This document shows positions 7,373-15,507 of a stretch of 27,323 nucleotides of DNA, one piece after another. The translations under genes were made by a program, and so were the position numbers. Numbering within the stretch: position 1 is the stretch's first letter; each line of letters begins with the position of its first letter. The notes beneath the pieces are model-generated. The model was given only the letters and a program-made list of their open reading frames with translations, searched no databases and was not told the origin of the DNA. The stretch comes from an uncultured Lachnospiraceae bacterium (GTDB lineage Bacteria; Bacillota; Clostridia; Lachnospirales; Lachnospiraceae), in assembly GCA_910584785.1 (NCBI GenBank), contig CAJUDX010000042.1, forward strand, positions 1 through 27,323, written 5' to 3'.

Positions 7373-7837
7373 CTAATTTGTCTTTATAGCGCTTAACCGG
7401 CTGTTCTGATATTCTCCGCTGAACGTGACGTCCCGCCCAAACCATTCGGGAGGGGTGAAACATTCAGCGCTTTCTATGGATGAAAATTCCACCTCTGCCA
7501 AAATTAGTCCCTGGTATTCTCCTGAAAAAATATCCAGTTCAATCGTTAAATCATCCGGGATAAGAGGAATATAGATTCTTTTTTTTCGCAGGACGATTCC
7601 ATCGGCTTTTGGAAGCAGGTGTTCGTAAGCTTCTTTGGTAAGTGGCAGATTAACTTCCTCTCTGGCTAATAATCCTTTGCCTTTATAGGTTAAATAATAG
7701 GTGTCATCTTCCTTTCGTAATCTTACAACCGGATTTGTACAAAGATAAGCCTGTTCAATTTCATGGAAAGGGAAGTCCTGATAGTTTTCAGGCAGCTTCC
7801 CAGGATCTTCAATAAGATATTTGCGTTCAATTTCCAT
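7373..7837 (-). CDS. CYTH-domain (triphosphate tunnel metalloenzyme-like) protein
   Basis: The 154-residue protein starts MEIERKYLI, the ExExK metal-binding signature of CYTH enzymes, and continues with alternating charged beta strands such as VVRLRKEDDTYYLTYKGKG, EEVNLPL, VLRKKRIYIPL and LTIELDIFSGEYQGLILAEVEF. This is the pattern of an eight-stranded tunnel binding triphosphates through basic residues. Members hydrolyse inorganic triphosphate, thiamine triphosphate or nucleotides, or make cyclic AMP; the reaction here cannot be told from sequence. An AGGAGG site stands seven bases before the ATG. It is transcribed divergently from the DUF975 gene, with an extended -10 promoter in the gap. 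Confidence 0.9.
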   Translation of the reverse strand: MEIERKYLIEDPGKLPENYQDFPFHEIEQAYLCTNPVVRLRKEDDTYYLTYKGKGLLAREEVNLPLTKEAYEHLLPKADGIVLRKKRIYIPLIPDDLTIELDIFSGEYQGLILAEVEFSSIESAECFTPPEWFGRDVTFSGEYQNSRLSAIKTN

Positions 7838-7879
7838 CGTTTTTCCTCCTGAAAATAATAAAAGATTTAACCTATCGCT

Positions 7880-7888
7880 ATTGTAGCA
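7880..7888 (-). promoter_or_regulatory. Extended -10 promoter for the CYTH gene
   Basis: On the minus strand the sequence reads TGCTACAAT, a TGn element next to a 5/6 match to TATAAT, about 40 bases before the CYTH start codon. No good -35 is visible, as is usual for extended -10 promoters. Confidence 0.6.
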
Positions 7889-7962
7889 TATTTTTCACAA
7901 ATACACTCTGGGAAAAAGAAAAAAATTTTGCTGGATAATCTCTTTTTTCCTATCCGCCTTTA

Positions 7963-7971
7963 TGTTATACT
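7963..7971 (+). promoter_or_regulatory. Extended -10 promoter for the DUF975 gene
   Basis: TGTTATACT gives a TGn element plus TATACT (5/6), about 70 bases upstream of the ATG at 8044. The -35 region is only T-rich. Together with the oppositely directed promoter at 7880-7888 it makes the 206-base gap a divergent promoter region. Confidence 0.62.
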
Positions 7972-8043
7972 GGTAAAAGAATAAAATATCCCGATTACAC
8001 AGGGCAGCGTAAATGGTTGGGAAGGTTTGCCGGAGGTAGGACG

Positions 8044-8850
8044 ATGTGGACAAGAGAAGAATTGAAAACAAGAGCAAAAGCCGGGCTGAAGATATATTAT
8101 TGGTATGGCCTTTTGGTGTGCTTTGTTGCCGGATTGCTGGGTGCTGCGGCTTCAGCAGGCCCGCATTTCAGCGTAAATTACAGCCGCAGGTTTAACCAAC
8201 AGATGCATTACATGGAAGAGGTTTTTGAAGATCCCTCCTTTTTTATGGGATTGCTTCTGCTTATTTTATCCGCCTCGCTGTTGTTTGGCCTGGCTGCTCT
8301 CTGCTTTTCCCTTTTTGTAAGTAATGTGGTTTATGTCGGACAATGCCGCTATTTTTCTATCAGTACTTTAGAGCAGAGAAATGCAGGGGTTGAAGAGCTT
8401 TTCAGCGGTTTTCGGCGGGGACACTATCTGAATATTGTAAAAACACAGTTTTTCCGTGGTTTATATGAGTTTCTGTGGAGCCTGCTTCTGATTATTCCAG
8501 GGATTGTAAAGCATTATGAGTACTACATGGTTCCTTATTTACTTGCCGAGTATCCCACGATGGATCGGAAGGAAATTTTTCATATGAGCAAGGTTATGAT
8601 GGAAGGAAATAAACTGGACACCTGGGTACTGGAGCTTTCCTTTATCGGCTGGTATCTTTTAGGAGCGCTTTTTTGCTGTATGGGCGGTATTTTTGTCAAT
8701 CCTTACCGTGAGGCGACAATTGCTGAGCTTTATTTAAAACTGCGCCAGGAACGTATGGGGATTCCAAGAGATATTCTTTCCGGACCTGCAGATCCATATT
8801 TTTCACCAAACAGTAACTTTACATCCAATGGAAACTGGAACAGACAATAG
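8044..8850 (+). CDS. DUF975 family integral membrane protein
   Basis: The ATG at 8044 follows a GGAGGTAGG ribosome site; the upstream TTG at 8017 has no such support. The 268-residue product begins MWTREELKTRAKAGLKIYYW, the amphipathic start typical of DUF975 proteins, and then has about five hydrophobic helices (about 20-40, 75-105, 145-165 and 200-225 are the clearest). EYYMVPYLLAEYP, followed by DRKEIFHMSKVMMEGNK, is the conserved family core, suggesting a membrane-embedded loop. The C-terminal tail is hydrophilic and rich in Pro, Asn and Ser. No biochemical function is established for the family that I can name. It is 57 bases before the DJ-1 gene and may be cotranscribed with it. Confidence 0.85.
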   Translation: MWTREELKTRAKAGLKIYYWYGLLVCFVAGLLGAAASAGPHFSVNYSRRFNQQMHYMEEVFEDPSFFMGLLLLILSASLLFGLAALCFSLFVSNVVYVGQCRYFSISTLEQRNAGVEELFSGFRRGHYLNIVKTQFFRGLYEFLWSLLLIIPGIVKHYEYYMVPYLLAEYPTMDRKEIFHMSKVMMEGNKLDTWVLELSFIGWYLLGALFCCMGGIFVNPYREATIAELYLKLRQERMGIPRDILSGPADPYFSPNSNFTSNGNWNRQ

Positions 8851-8907
8851 AAAAACAAATCGTGAATGCGAAGGAAATAAGACAAAAATAAAAGGAGAAA
8901 AATAGCG

Positions 8908-9465
8908 ATGAAGGCAGTGGTTTATGCCTGTATGGCAGATGGATTAGAAGAAGTGGAGTGTTTAGCCGCAGTGGATGTGATGCGTCGGTGCGGAATTGAG
9001 GTGAAGCTGGTTTCAATGTCCGGCAAGCCTTTAATTACAGGTTCCCATGGGATAACGATTACCGCCGATATCCTCTGGGAGGATACCATTCCAGGGGAAG
9101 CAGACTGTATCTTTTTGCCCGGAGGGATGCCGGGGACAAAACATCTGGCGGAGCATGAAGGCCTGTCCCAGGCATTAAAGCAGGCGATAGCCGAGGAGCG
9201 CCGGGTTGCCGCTATCTGTGCAGCACCCAGTGTTCTAGGGAGACTTGGTCTCTTACAGGGAAAAAAGGCGACCTGTTATCCAGGGTTTGAAGATAGTTTA
9301 ACAGGGGCAGAATATACGAAGCAGGGGGTTGTGACAGATGGTCTGATAACGACAGCCAGAGGTCTTGGCTACGCTCTGGACTTAGGTCTTGAATTAGCGG
9401 CGCTTTTGGTGGGGAAGGAAACAGCTGCTAAGGTGAAGGAAAGTATTCAGTACGATTTTGTGTGA
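8908..9465 (+). CDS. DJ-1/PfpI family protein
   Basis: This 185-residue cytoplasmic protein has the DJ-1 layout: Glu14/Glu15 in DGLEEVE, PGGMPGTKHL at 71-80, the nucleophile elbow AAICAAPSVLG with Cys104, and TARGLGYALDLGLELAALLVG near the end. DJ-1 relatives include glyoxalase III/deglycase-type enzymes and redox-responsive chaperones, and the Cys/Glu pair needed for those activities is present. A GGAG site lies nine bases before the ATG. It precedes tig, which has its own promoter, so it probably belongs to a short unit with the DUF975 gene. The precise substrate is unknown. Confidence 0.9.
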   Translation: MKAVVYACMADGLEEVECLAAVDVMRRCGIEVKLVSMSGKPLITGSHGITITADILWEDTIPGEADCIFLPGGMPGTKHLAEHEGLSQALKQAIAEERRVAAICAAPSVLGRLGLLQGKKATCYPGFEDSLTGAEYTKQGVVTDGLITTARGLGYALDLGLELAALLVGKETAAKVKESIQYDFV

Positions 9466-9523
9466 ATGTCTCTGCCTTTTTATAAAACTTTTATTTTTAG
9501 GGCTGGTATTTGGCGGCAGGATA

Positions 9524-9532
9524 TGCTATAGT
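9524..9532 (+). promoter_or_regulatory. Extended -10 promoter for tig
   Basis: TGCTATAGT is a TGn element with a 5/6 match to TATAAT, about 68 bases before the tig start codon. A weak -35 may exist near 9503-9509. The position fits a monocistronic or tig-clpPX promoter. Confidence 0.6.
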
Positions 9533-9599
9533 AGTAAATTGAAGTGTAGCGCCCAAATTTCCAAGGCGATCACATATCGATGAAGGAGGAACCCCTAAC

Positions 9600-10886
9600 A
9601 TGACTTTACAAGTAGAAAAATTAGAAAAAAACATGGCAAAGCTGACCGTGGAAGTTTCCGCTGAGCAGTTTGCCGCATGCATTCAGACCGCATATAAGAA
9701 GACCAAGAATAGATTTGCACTTCCCGGCTTTCGTAAAGGAAAGGCTCCATTAGCTATGATTGAAAAGATGTATGGCGCGGAAGTTTTCTATGATGCAGCG
9801 GCGGATGAAGCGATTAACGAGACCTATGCGGATGCGATGAAGGAGAGCGGGCTTGAGATCGTTTCCCGCCCGGAAGTTGAGGTTGTACAGATTGAGAAGG
9901 GAAAGCCATTCATTTATACCGCTATGGTTGCCGTTAAGCCGGAAGTTAGCTTGGGCGAGTATAAGGGTGTGGAAGTAGAAAAGGCTTCCGAGGAGGTTAC
10001 AGATGCAGAGGTTTCCGCAGAACTGATTCGGGTTCAGGATCAAAATTCCCGCATTGTCACTATCGAGGACAGAGGGGTAGAAGACGGCGACCAGACAGTA
10101 ATTGATTTTAAGGGTACGATTGACGGTGTTCCTTTCGAGGGAGGCGAGGCTGAGGACTATGCCCTGACGATTGGTTCTCATTCCTTTATTGACAATTTTG
10201 AGGAGCAGTTAATTGGAAAGAATATCGGAGAAACCTGCGAGGTACATGTTACCTTCCCTACGGAGTACCATGCAAAGAATCTGGCAGGGAAACCAGCGGT
10301 ATTTGAAGTTACCATTAAAGAAATCAAACATAAAGAACTTCCTGAATTAAATGATGAGTTTGCCAGCGAGGTTTCTGAGTTTGAGACGCTTGACGAGTAT
10401 AAGGCTGAACTGAAAAAGAGCTTAGAGGACAGGAAGAAAAAAGAGGCAGTTACCTTAAATGAGGATAAGGTGGTCGAAGCTGTAGTGGCAAATGCCACGA
10501 TGGATATTCCTGAGCCGATGTTAAATGCACAGGCAGAGAGCATGATCCAGGAGAATGCACGCCGGATGCAGAGCCAGGGAATTTCTCTGGATCAGTATAT
10601 GCAGTATACCGGTATGACCATGGATATGCTTAAGGATCAGATGAAGCCGCAGGCGGAGAGAAGGATTAAGACCAGGCTTGTTTTGGAAGCGGTCGTTGCC
10701 GCAGAGCACATCGAAGTTACCGAAGAGAAGATCGATGAAGAGATAACGAAGATGGCTGAAGCTTATAAGATGGAAGCTGATAAGCTGAAAGAGTATATGG
10801 GCGATTTTGAGAAGGAGCAGTTAAAGAAGGATCTGGCAGTTCAGGCTGCAGTGGATTTTTTAGTTGCCGAGGCAAAGCTGGTATAG
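9600..10886 (+). CDS. tig: Trigger factor, ribosome-associated chaperone and prolyl isomerase
   Basis: The 428-residue protein has all three trigger factor domains. The N-terminal ribosome-binding domain carries the signature GFRKGKAP at about 43-50. The FKBP-type prolyl isomerase domain starts near DGDQTVIDFKGTIDGVPFEG (about 161-180), and the long helical substrate-cradling C-terminus runs from about 250 to the end. It binds the ribosome exit tunnel and shields nascent chains. AAGGAGG stands ten bases before the ATG. Placement directly ahead of clpP and clpX is a widely conserved order linking folding and degradation. No heat-shock operator (CIRCE or CtsR-like) is seen upstream. Confidence 0.98.
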   Translation: MTLQVEKLEKNMAKLTVEVSAEQFAACIQTAYKKTKNRFALPGFRKGKAPLAMIEKMYGAEVFYDAAADEAINETYADAMKESGLEIVSRPEVEVVQIEKGKPFIYTAMVAVKPEVSLGEYKGVEVEKASEEVTDAEVSAELIRVQDQNSRIVTIEDRGVEDGDQTVIDFKGTIDGVPFEGGEAEDYALTIGSHSFIDNFEEQLIGKNIGETCEVHVTFPTEYHAKNLAGKPAVFEVTIKEIKHKELPELNDEFASEVSEFETLDEYKAELKKSLEDRKKKEAVTLNEDKVVEAVVANATMDIPEPMLNAQAESMIQENARRMQSQGISLDQYMQYTGMTMDMLKDQMKPQAERRIKTRLVLEAVVAAEHIEVTEEKIDEEITKMAEAYKMEADKLKEYMGDFEKEQLKKDLAVQAAVDFLVAEAKLV

Positions 10887-10963
10887 AATTTCCGGCCGGC
10901 GCGCCAGTGAAATTAAAAATAAGCAGGAAAGAGTGAACTTTTCTGCTGAAGGGAGTTTGATTC

Positions 10964-11545
10964 ATGAGTTTAGTACCGTATGTCTTAGAATCCACCAGCC
11001 GGGGGGAGCGCACCTATGATATTTATTCCCGGCTGTTAAAGGATCGCATTGTTTTTTTAGGGGAAGAGGTGAATGACGTCACTGCCAGTCTGGTTGTCGC
11101 ACAGCTTTTGTTCCTGGAATCGGAGGACCCCGGAAAGGATATTTCCTTATATATTAACAGTCCGGGCGGCTCGGTTTCATCGGGTCTTGCGATTTATGAT
11201 ACCATGAACTATATTAAGTGTGATGTCTCTACGATCTGCATCGGCATGGCAGCCAGTATGGGGGCCTTCCTGCTTTCCGGCGGCACTAAGGGCAAGCGCA
11301 TGGCTCTGCCGAATGCGGAGGTGATGATTCATCAGCCGGCAGGAGGAGTTCAGGGACAGGCTACCGAGATTAAGATTGTGGCAGAAAAGATTCTTCACAC
11401 CAGAACTAAGTTAAATCAGATTCTGGCAGCAAATACCGGTCAGCCCATAGAGGTAATCGAGCGCGACACGGAAAGAGATAACTATATGACAGCAGATGAG
11501 GCCATGAAATACGGTCTTATTGACAAAGTAATTACCAGCCGCTGA
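10964..11545 (+). CDS. clpP: ATP-dependent Clp protease proteolytic subunit
   Basis: The 193-residue serine protease has the full catalytic triad: Ser98 in GMAASMGAF, His123 in MIHQPAGG and Asp172 in TERDNYMTADEA. It forms a two-ring tetradecamer in the cytoplasm and degrades proteins delivered by ClpX or other AAA+ partners. The short N-terminus (MSLVPYVLESTSRGERTYDIYSRLL) is normal for Firmicutes ClpP. AAGGGAG lies eight bases before the ATG. clpX begins 27 bases downstream, so they form one unit, possibly with tig. Confidence 0.98.
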   Translation: MSLVPYVLESTSRGERTYDIYSRLLKDRIVFLGEEVNDVTASLVVAQLLFLESEDPGKDISLYINSPGGSVSSGLAIYDTMNYIKCDVSTICIGMAASMGAFLLSGGTKGKRMALPNAEVMIHQPAGGVQGQATEIKIVAEKILHTRTKLNQILAANTGQPIEVIERDTERDNYMTADEAMKYGLIDKVITSR

Positions 11546-11572
11546 TGCGGGTAGAAACGAGAGGTGGATGTT

Positions 11573-12880
11573 ATGCCCAGCAGAATAGAAGAAAAAATCA
11601 GGTGTTCTTTTTGTGGAAAGACCCAGGACCAGGTGAGGAAGTTGATCGCTGGTAATACAAATGTTTTTATTTGTGATGAATGTATTGAGCTGTGTTCAGA
11701 AATTCTGGAGGAGGAATTTGCTGACTTAATGGAGGAGGAGGAAAGTTCTCTTTTCAGCGACATTAATTTAATGAAGCCAAAGGAGATTAAGGCTTTTCTG
11801 GATGAATACGTAATTGGGCAGGATGAAGCAAAGAAGATACTTTCCGTAGCAGTATATAATCATTACAAGCGGGTTACGACATCAAGACATATGGATATGG
11901 ATATTGCCAAGAGCAATATTTTAATGCTGGGTCCTACTGGCTCGGGTAAAACCTATCTGGCACAGACACTGGCAAAGATTTTAAATGTTCCTTTTGCCAT
12001 TGCTGATGCCACGGCGCTGACAGAAGCCGGATATGTGGGCGAGGATGTGGAAAACATCCTGTTAAAACTGATTCAGGCCGCAGATTACGATATCAGCAAG
12101 GCAGAATATGGCATTATTTACATTGATGAAATTGATAAAATCACTAAAAAATCCGAAAATGTTTCGATTACCCGGGATGTTTCCGGTGAAGGTGTACAGC
12201 AGGCCTTGTTAAAGATTTTGGAAGGAACCGTAGCCAGTGTTCCGCCGCAGGGGGGAAGAAAACACCCCCACCAGGAGCTTTTGCAGATTGACACGACCAA
12301 TATTTTGTTTATCTGCGGCGGAGCTTTTGACGGTCTTGAGAGGATTGTGGAGCAGCGAATTAATGCAGGCTCTATTGGTTTTAATGCAGCGATTTTTGAC
12401 AAGAATGAAATGGATATCGATGAGATGCTCCATCAGGTTTTGCCTCAGGATCTGACAAAATTTGGTCTGATTCCTGAGTTTATCGGGCGTGTGCCTATTA
12501 CCGTGGCCTTAAATATGCTGGATACCCATACACTGGTGCAGATTTTATCTACACCAAAGAACGCGCTGACCAAGCAATTCCAGAAGCTGTTTGAGCTGGA
12601 TGATGTTAAGCTGGAGTTTACCCCGGAGGCGCTCACGGCAGTGGCGGAGCTGGCAGCAGAGAGGAAAACCGGCGCCAGAGGACTTCGCTCTATTTTGGAA
12701 AAGTCTATGGCTGAGTTAATGTATGAAATCCCATCCGACGATACCATAGGCATTGTCACCATTACCCGGGAGGTTATCGAAGGGACAGGCAAACCGGATA
12801 TTGTTTACCGGGATACTGCTGTGCCGAGAAAAAATTCCTCCAGGCGTATACGCAAGGATCAGACGGGGGAAATTGCGTAA
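11573..12880 (+). CDS. clpX: ATP-dependent Clp protease ATP-binding subunit ClpX
   Basis: The start at ATG 11573 fits the family N-terminus and the AGGTGG site just upstream; a GTG at 11564 would overlap that site. The 435-residue AAA+ unfoldase begins with the C4 zinc-binding domain (CSFCGK and CDECIELC), then Walker A GPTGSGKT, the GYVGEDVE pore loop, Walker B IIYIDEIDKI, and the RKH pore motif in GGRKHPHQE. The IGF loop that docks on ClpP can be seen as the IGFNAAIFDKNE region. It forms hexamers that unfold tagged substrates and feed ClpP. A perfect terminator follows the stop codon by three bases. Confidence 0.98.
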   Translation: MPSRIEEKIRCSFCGKTQDQVRKLIAGNTNVFICDECIELCSEILEEEFADLMEEEESSLFSDINLMKPKEIKAFLDEYVIGQDEAKKILSVAVYNHYKRVTTSRHMDMDIAKSNILMLGPTGSGKTYLAQTLAKILNVPFAIADATALTEAGYVGEDVENILLKLIQAADYDISKAEYGIIYIDEIDKITKKSENVSITRDVSGEGVQQALLKILEGTVASVPPQGGRKHPHQELLQIDTTNILFICGGAFDGLERIVEQRINAGSIGFNAAIFDKNEMDIDEMLHQVLPQDLTKFGLIPEFIGRVPITVALNMLDTHTLVQILSTPKNALTKQFQKLFELDDVKLEFTPEALTAVAELAAERKTGARGLRSILEKSMAELMYEIPSDDTIGIVTITREVIEGTGKPDIVYRDTAVPRKNSSRRIRKDQTGEIA

Positions 12881-12883
12881 GTT

Positions 12884-12910
12884 AAAAAAGAGGGCCTTGC
12901 CCTCTTTTTT
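12884..12910 (+). terminator. Intrinsic terminator after clpX
   Basis: A perfect 12-bp stem (AAAAAAGAGGGC paired with GCCCTCTTTTTT) closes a CTT loop and ends in six T, directly after the clpX stop codon. Its A tract makes it potentially bidirectional. It separates clpX from lon, only 24-48 bases further on. Confidence 0.9.
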
Positions 12911-12958
12911 CAAATGCAGAAATGACGATAGAACATGTTAAGAAAGTTGGAAAATACG

Positions 12959-15286
12959 ATGGAACAAAAGACAGAAACACTTCCTGTCATTGCCCTGCGC
13001 GGACTGACTGTGCTTCCCGGTATGATTATTCATTTTGATATCAGCCGGGAAAAGTCGATTGCCGCACTGGAAAAAGCCATGGTAGGCGATCAGCGGATAT
13101 TTTTAATTACGCAGAGGCAGGGAGAAACACAAAACCCGGAGAGGGAGGATTTATTTAATGTGGGCTGCATTGCCATAGTGAAACAGTTGGTAAAGCTTCC
13201 TGATCATATTATCCGGGTAATGGTCGAGGGCCTTGTGCGGGCAGAATTAATTCACCTGGATATGGATGGGAGCTACCTTGTGGCGGAAACAGAGGAAATG
13301 CTCCCTGCTTCTGTGCAGGAACCCCTGGATTATATTACCATGGAAGCCATGACAAGGATGGTTAAGGAAAAGCTGGAGGAATATGGTCAGATTAATCCGA
13401 GGATGTTTAAGGAAATTCTTCCCCATCTGACGGTGCCGCATGACCTGGAGGAACTTTTGGACCAAACGATGATCCAAATCCCCTGGGATTACCGGCTGCG
13501 CCAGGAAGTACTGGAAGCCCCATATCTTACGGTTCGCTATGAACATGTGATGCACAGTCTTGTGCAGGAAATTGAAGTGGCGAAAATTAAGAGGGAATTT
13601 CAGTTGAAGGTCAAGGCAGCCGTGGATAAAAATCAAAAGGAATATATTCTGCGGGAGCAGCTCAAGGTTATCCGACGCGAGCTGGGCGAGGATAATGTCC
13701 TTACCGATGCCGATGAATACAGCAGGCAGGTAAAGAGTTTAAAGGCTGATAAAGAGGTTAAGGAAAAGCTCCAAAAGGAGATTAACCGCTTAAAAACCAT
13801 GCCTGGGGGCAGTCAGGAAGGGAATGTTATCCGCACCTATATTGAGACACTTTTAGATCTTCCCTGGAAAAAGATATCGAAGGATAATCATGATATCCGT
13901 CACGCCGAAACGATATTAGATGAAGATCACTACGGTCTGGATAAGGTCAAAGAAAGGATTTTGGAATATCTGGCTGTCCGGGCACTGACCCATAAGGGCA
14001 CCAGCCCCATCCTCTGTCTCGTGGGGCCTCCCGGCACGGGAAAAACCTCGATTGCCCGGTCAGTGGCAAGGGCGCTCAATAAAAAATACATCCGCATCAG
14101 CCTGGGCGGTATCCGGGATGAGGCAGAAATCCGGGGACACCGCAAAACCTATGTCGGGGCAATGCCGGGCCGACTGGTCGAAGGTCTGCGCCAGGCTGCG
14201 GTAGCAAATCCGCTGATGCTTTTAGATGAAATTGATAAGGTCAGTCAGGATTACAAAGGCGATACATCGTCAGCCCTGCTGGAGGTTTTGGACAGCGAGC
14301 AAAATGTCCGTTTCCGAGACCATTATGTGGAGGTGCCTATTGATTTATCTCAGGTGATGTTTATTGCCACGGCAAATACCACCCAGACGATTCCCGGACC
14401 ACTTCTCGACCGGATGGAGATCATCGAGGTAAACAGTTATACTGAAAACGAAAAATTTCATATTGCCAAGGAATATCTGGTGGGTAAACAAAGGGAAAAA
14501 AATGGTCTGAGTGCCAGCCAGCTTTCTTTTTCCGATCATGCACTGGAAAAAATCATCCATAACTATACCAGGGAAGCCGGAGTGCGCAATCTCGAACGAA
14601 GAATCGGCGATATCTGCCGAAAGGCTGCCAGGGAGTTCTTAGAGGATAAGCGCAGGGTGATTAAAGTGACCGAAAATAGTCTGGAAAAATACCTGGGAAA
14701 AGAAAAAATTACCTTTGAAGATGCTAATGAAGAGGATCAGGTCGGCATCGTGCGCGGTCTGGCCTGGACAAGTGTGGGCGGTGATACCTTACAGATCGAG
14801 GTAAATGAAATGCCGGGGAAGGGAAACCTGCAGCTTACCGGGCAGATGGGGGATGTGATGAAAGAATCGGCGCAGACTGCCCTTACCTATGTGAGGAGCA
14901 TTTGTCCGCGATATAAGGTCCCGGACGATTATTTTGAAAAGCACGATATCCACATCCATATCCCGGAGGGAGCTGTGCCTAAAGACGGGCCTTCTGCGGG
15001 AATTACGATGGCTACAGCGATGCTTTCTGCGGTTATTGGCAAAAAGGTCAGGGCAAAGGTGGCGATGACCGGAGAAATTACGCTGCGTGGGAGGGTATTG
15101 CCGATTGGAGGATTGAAGGAAAAGATTCTGGCGGCAAAAATGGCACATATAAAAACCGTTCTTGTCCCTGAAAAAAACCAGGCGGATATTGGTGAACTGT
15201 CAAAAGAGATTACAAAAGGACTGGAAATTGTTTTTGTAGGTAAAATGGACGATGTAGTGAAGGCGGCTCTGGTGGAGGAGGAATAA
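12959..15286 (+). CDS. lon: ATP-dependent protease La (LonA)
   Basis: Either ATG 12935 (783 residues) or 12959 (775) could start the gene. The second fits better: MEQKTETLPVIALRG then matches the usual short lead to the LPVxPLRG strand, but neither has a good ribosome site. The product has the N-terminal substrate-binding domain, a coiled-coil middle, an AAA+ module with Walker A GPPGTGKT and Walker B LMLLDEIDKV, and a C-terminal protease domain. Counted from 12959, Ser679 (KDGPSAG) and Lys722 (GLKEK) form the catalytic dyad. Lon degrades misfolded and regulatory proteins in the cytoplasm. The clpX terminator immediately upstream suggests read-through control or a promoter I cannot see. Confidence 0.97.
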   Translation: MEQKTETLPVIALRGLTVLPGMIIHFDISREKSIAALEKAMVGDQRIFLITQRQGETQNPEREDLFNVGCIAIVKQLVKLPDHIIRVMVEGLVRAELIHLDMDGSYLVAETEEMLPASVQEPLDYITMEAMTRMVKEKLEEYGQINPRMFKEILPHLTVPHDLEELLDQTMIQIPWDYRLRQEVLEAPYLTVRYEHVMHSLVQEIEVAKIKREFQLKVKAAVDKNQKEYILREQLKVIRRELGEDNVLTDADEYSRQVKSLKADKEVKEKLQKEINRLKTMPGGSQEGNVIRTYIETLLDLPWKKISKDNHDIRHAETILDEDHYGLDKVKERILEYLAVRALTHKGTSPILCLVGPPGTGKTSIARSVARALNKKYIRISLGGIRDEAEIRGHRKTYVGAMPGRLVEGLRQAAVANPLMLLDEIDKVSQDYKGDTSSALLEVLDSEQNVRFRDHYVEVPIDLSQVMFIATANTTQTIPGPLLDRMEIIEVNSYTENEKFHIAKEYLVGKQREKNGLSASQLSFSDHALEKIIHNYTREAGVRNLERRIGDICRKAAREFLEDKRRVIKVTENSLEKYLGKEKITFEDANEEDQVGIVRGLAWTSVGGDTLQIEVNEMPGKGNLQLTGQMGDVMKESAQTALTYVRSICPRYKVPDDYFEKHDIHIHIPEGAVPKDGPSAGITMATAMLSAVIGKKVRAKVAMTGEITLRGRVLPIGGLKEKILAAKMAHIKTVLVPEKNQADIGELSKEITKGLEIVFVGKMDDVVKAALVEEE

Positions 15287-15322
15287 AAAAGCATCCGGCG
15301 CACTCAGAATACCTGAACTTAT

Positions 15323-15348
15323 ACCGCCTAATCGGCGGTGAACTTTTT
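15323..15348 (+). terminator. Weak first terminator after lon
   Basis: A 6-bp GC-rich stem (ACCGCC with GGCGGT) around TAATC is followed, after GAAC, by TTTTT. It lies 37 bases after the lon stop codon and ahead of a stronger terminator, so the two may act in tandem. Confidence 0.5.
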
Positions 15349-15353
15349 ATCGT

Positions 15354-15393
15354 AAAAAAATTCGATTTCTCTTGCAGAAATCGAATTTTTTTT
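15354..15393. terminator. Strong terminator after lon, probably bidirectional
   Basis: A 17-bp stem (15354-15370 with 15376-15392) closes a five-base CTTGC loop. It is flanked by seven A on the left and eight T on the right. Its core is TTCGATTTCT/AGAAATCGAA. The comM promoter overlaps its right arm. Confidence 0.88.
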
Positions 15394-15400
15394 GTATAAT
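15372..15400 (+). promoter_or_regulatory. comM promoter overlapping the lon terminator
   Basis: TTGCAG (15372-15377), a 17-base spacer and a perfect TATAAT (15395-15400) form a good housekeeping promoter. The -35 lies in the loop and right arm of the lon terminator, so the two signals share bases. The expected start site near 15407 gives a leader of about 100 bases before comM. Confidence 0.75.
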
Positions 15401-15403
15401 AAA

Positions 15404-15440
15404 TTCCAAAATATGGAAATGGTAAAATTTGTAAATTTTA
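15404..15440. promoter_or_regulatory. Two adjacent inverted repeats at the comM transcription start
   Basis: TTCCA-N5-TGGAA (15404-15418) covers the expected start site, and the perfect dyad TAAAATTT-GT-AAATTTTA (15423-15440) lies just behind it. Their position suits a repressor operator for the comM-dprA-topA unit. The second dyad is not a good CodY box. Confidence 0.4.
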
Positions 15441-15507
15441 AGCGCAGCAGATGGTAGCAATAAGCTTGCGGATGCATAAAAACTGGGTGAGAGAAAGGGG
15501 GCGCTAC

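Noticed and set aside
10888..10915. GC-rich dyad between tig and clpP as a terminator
   Set aside because: AATTTC and GAAATT can pair around GGCGCGCC, but no T run follows and the arms are short.
15423..15440. TAAAATTT-GT-AAATTTTA as a CodY box
   Set aside because: At any alignment it has five or more mismatches to AATTTTCWGAAAATT. It is kept only as an unassigned dyad.
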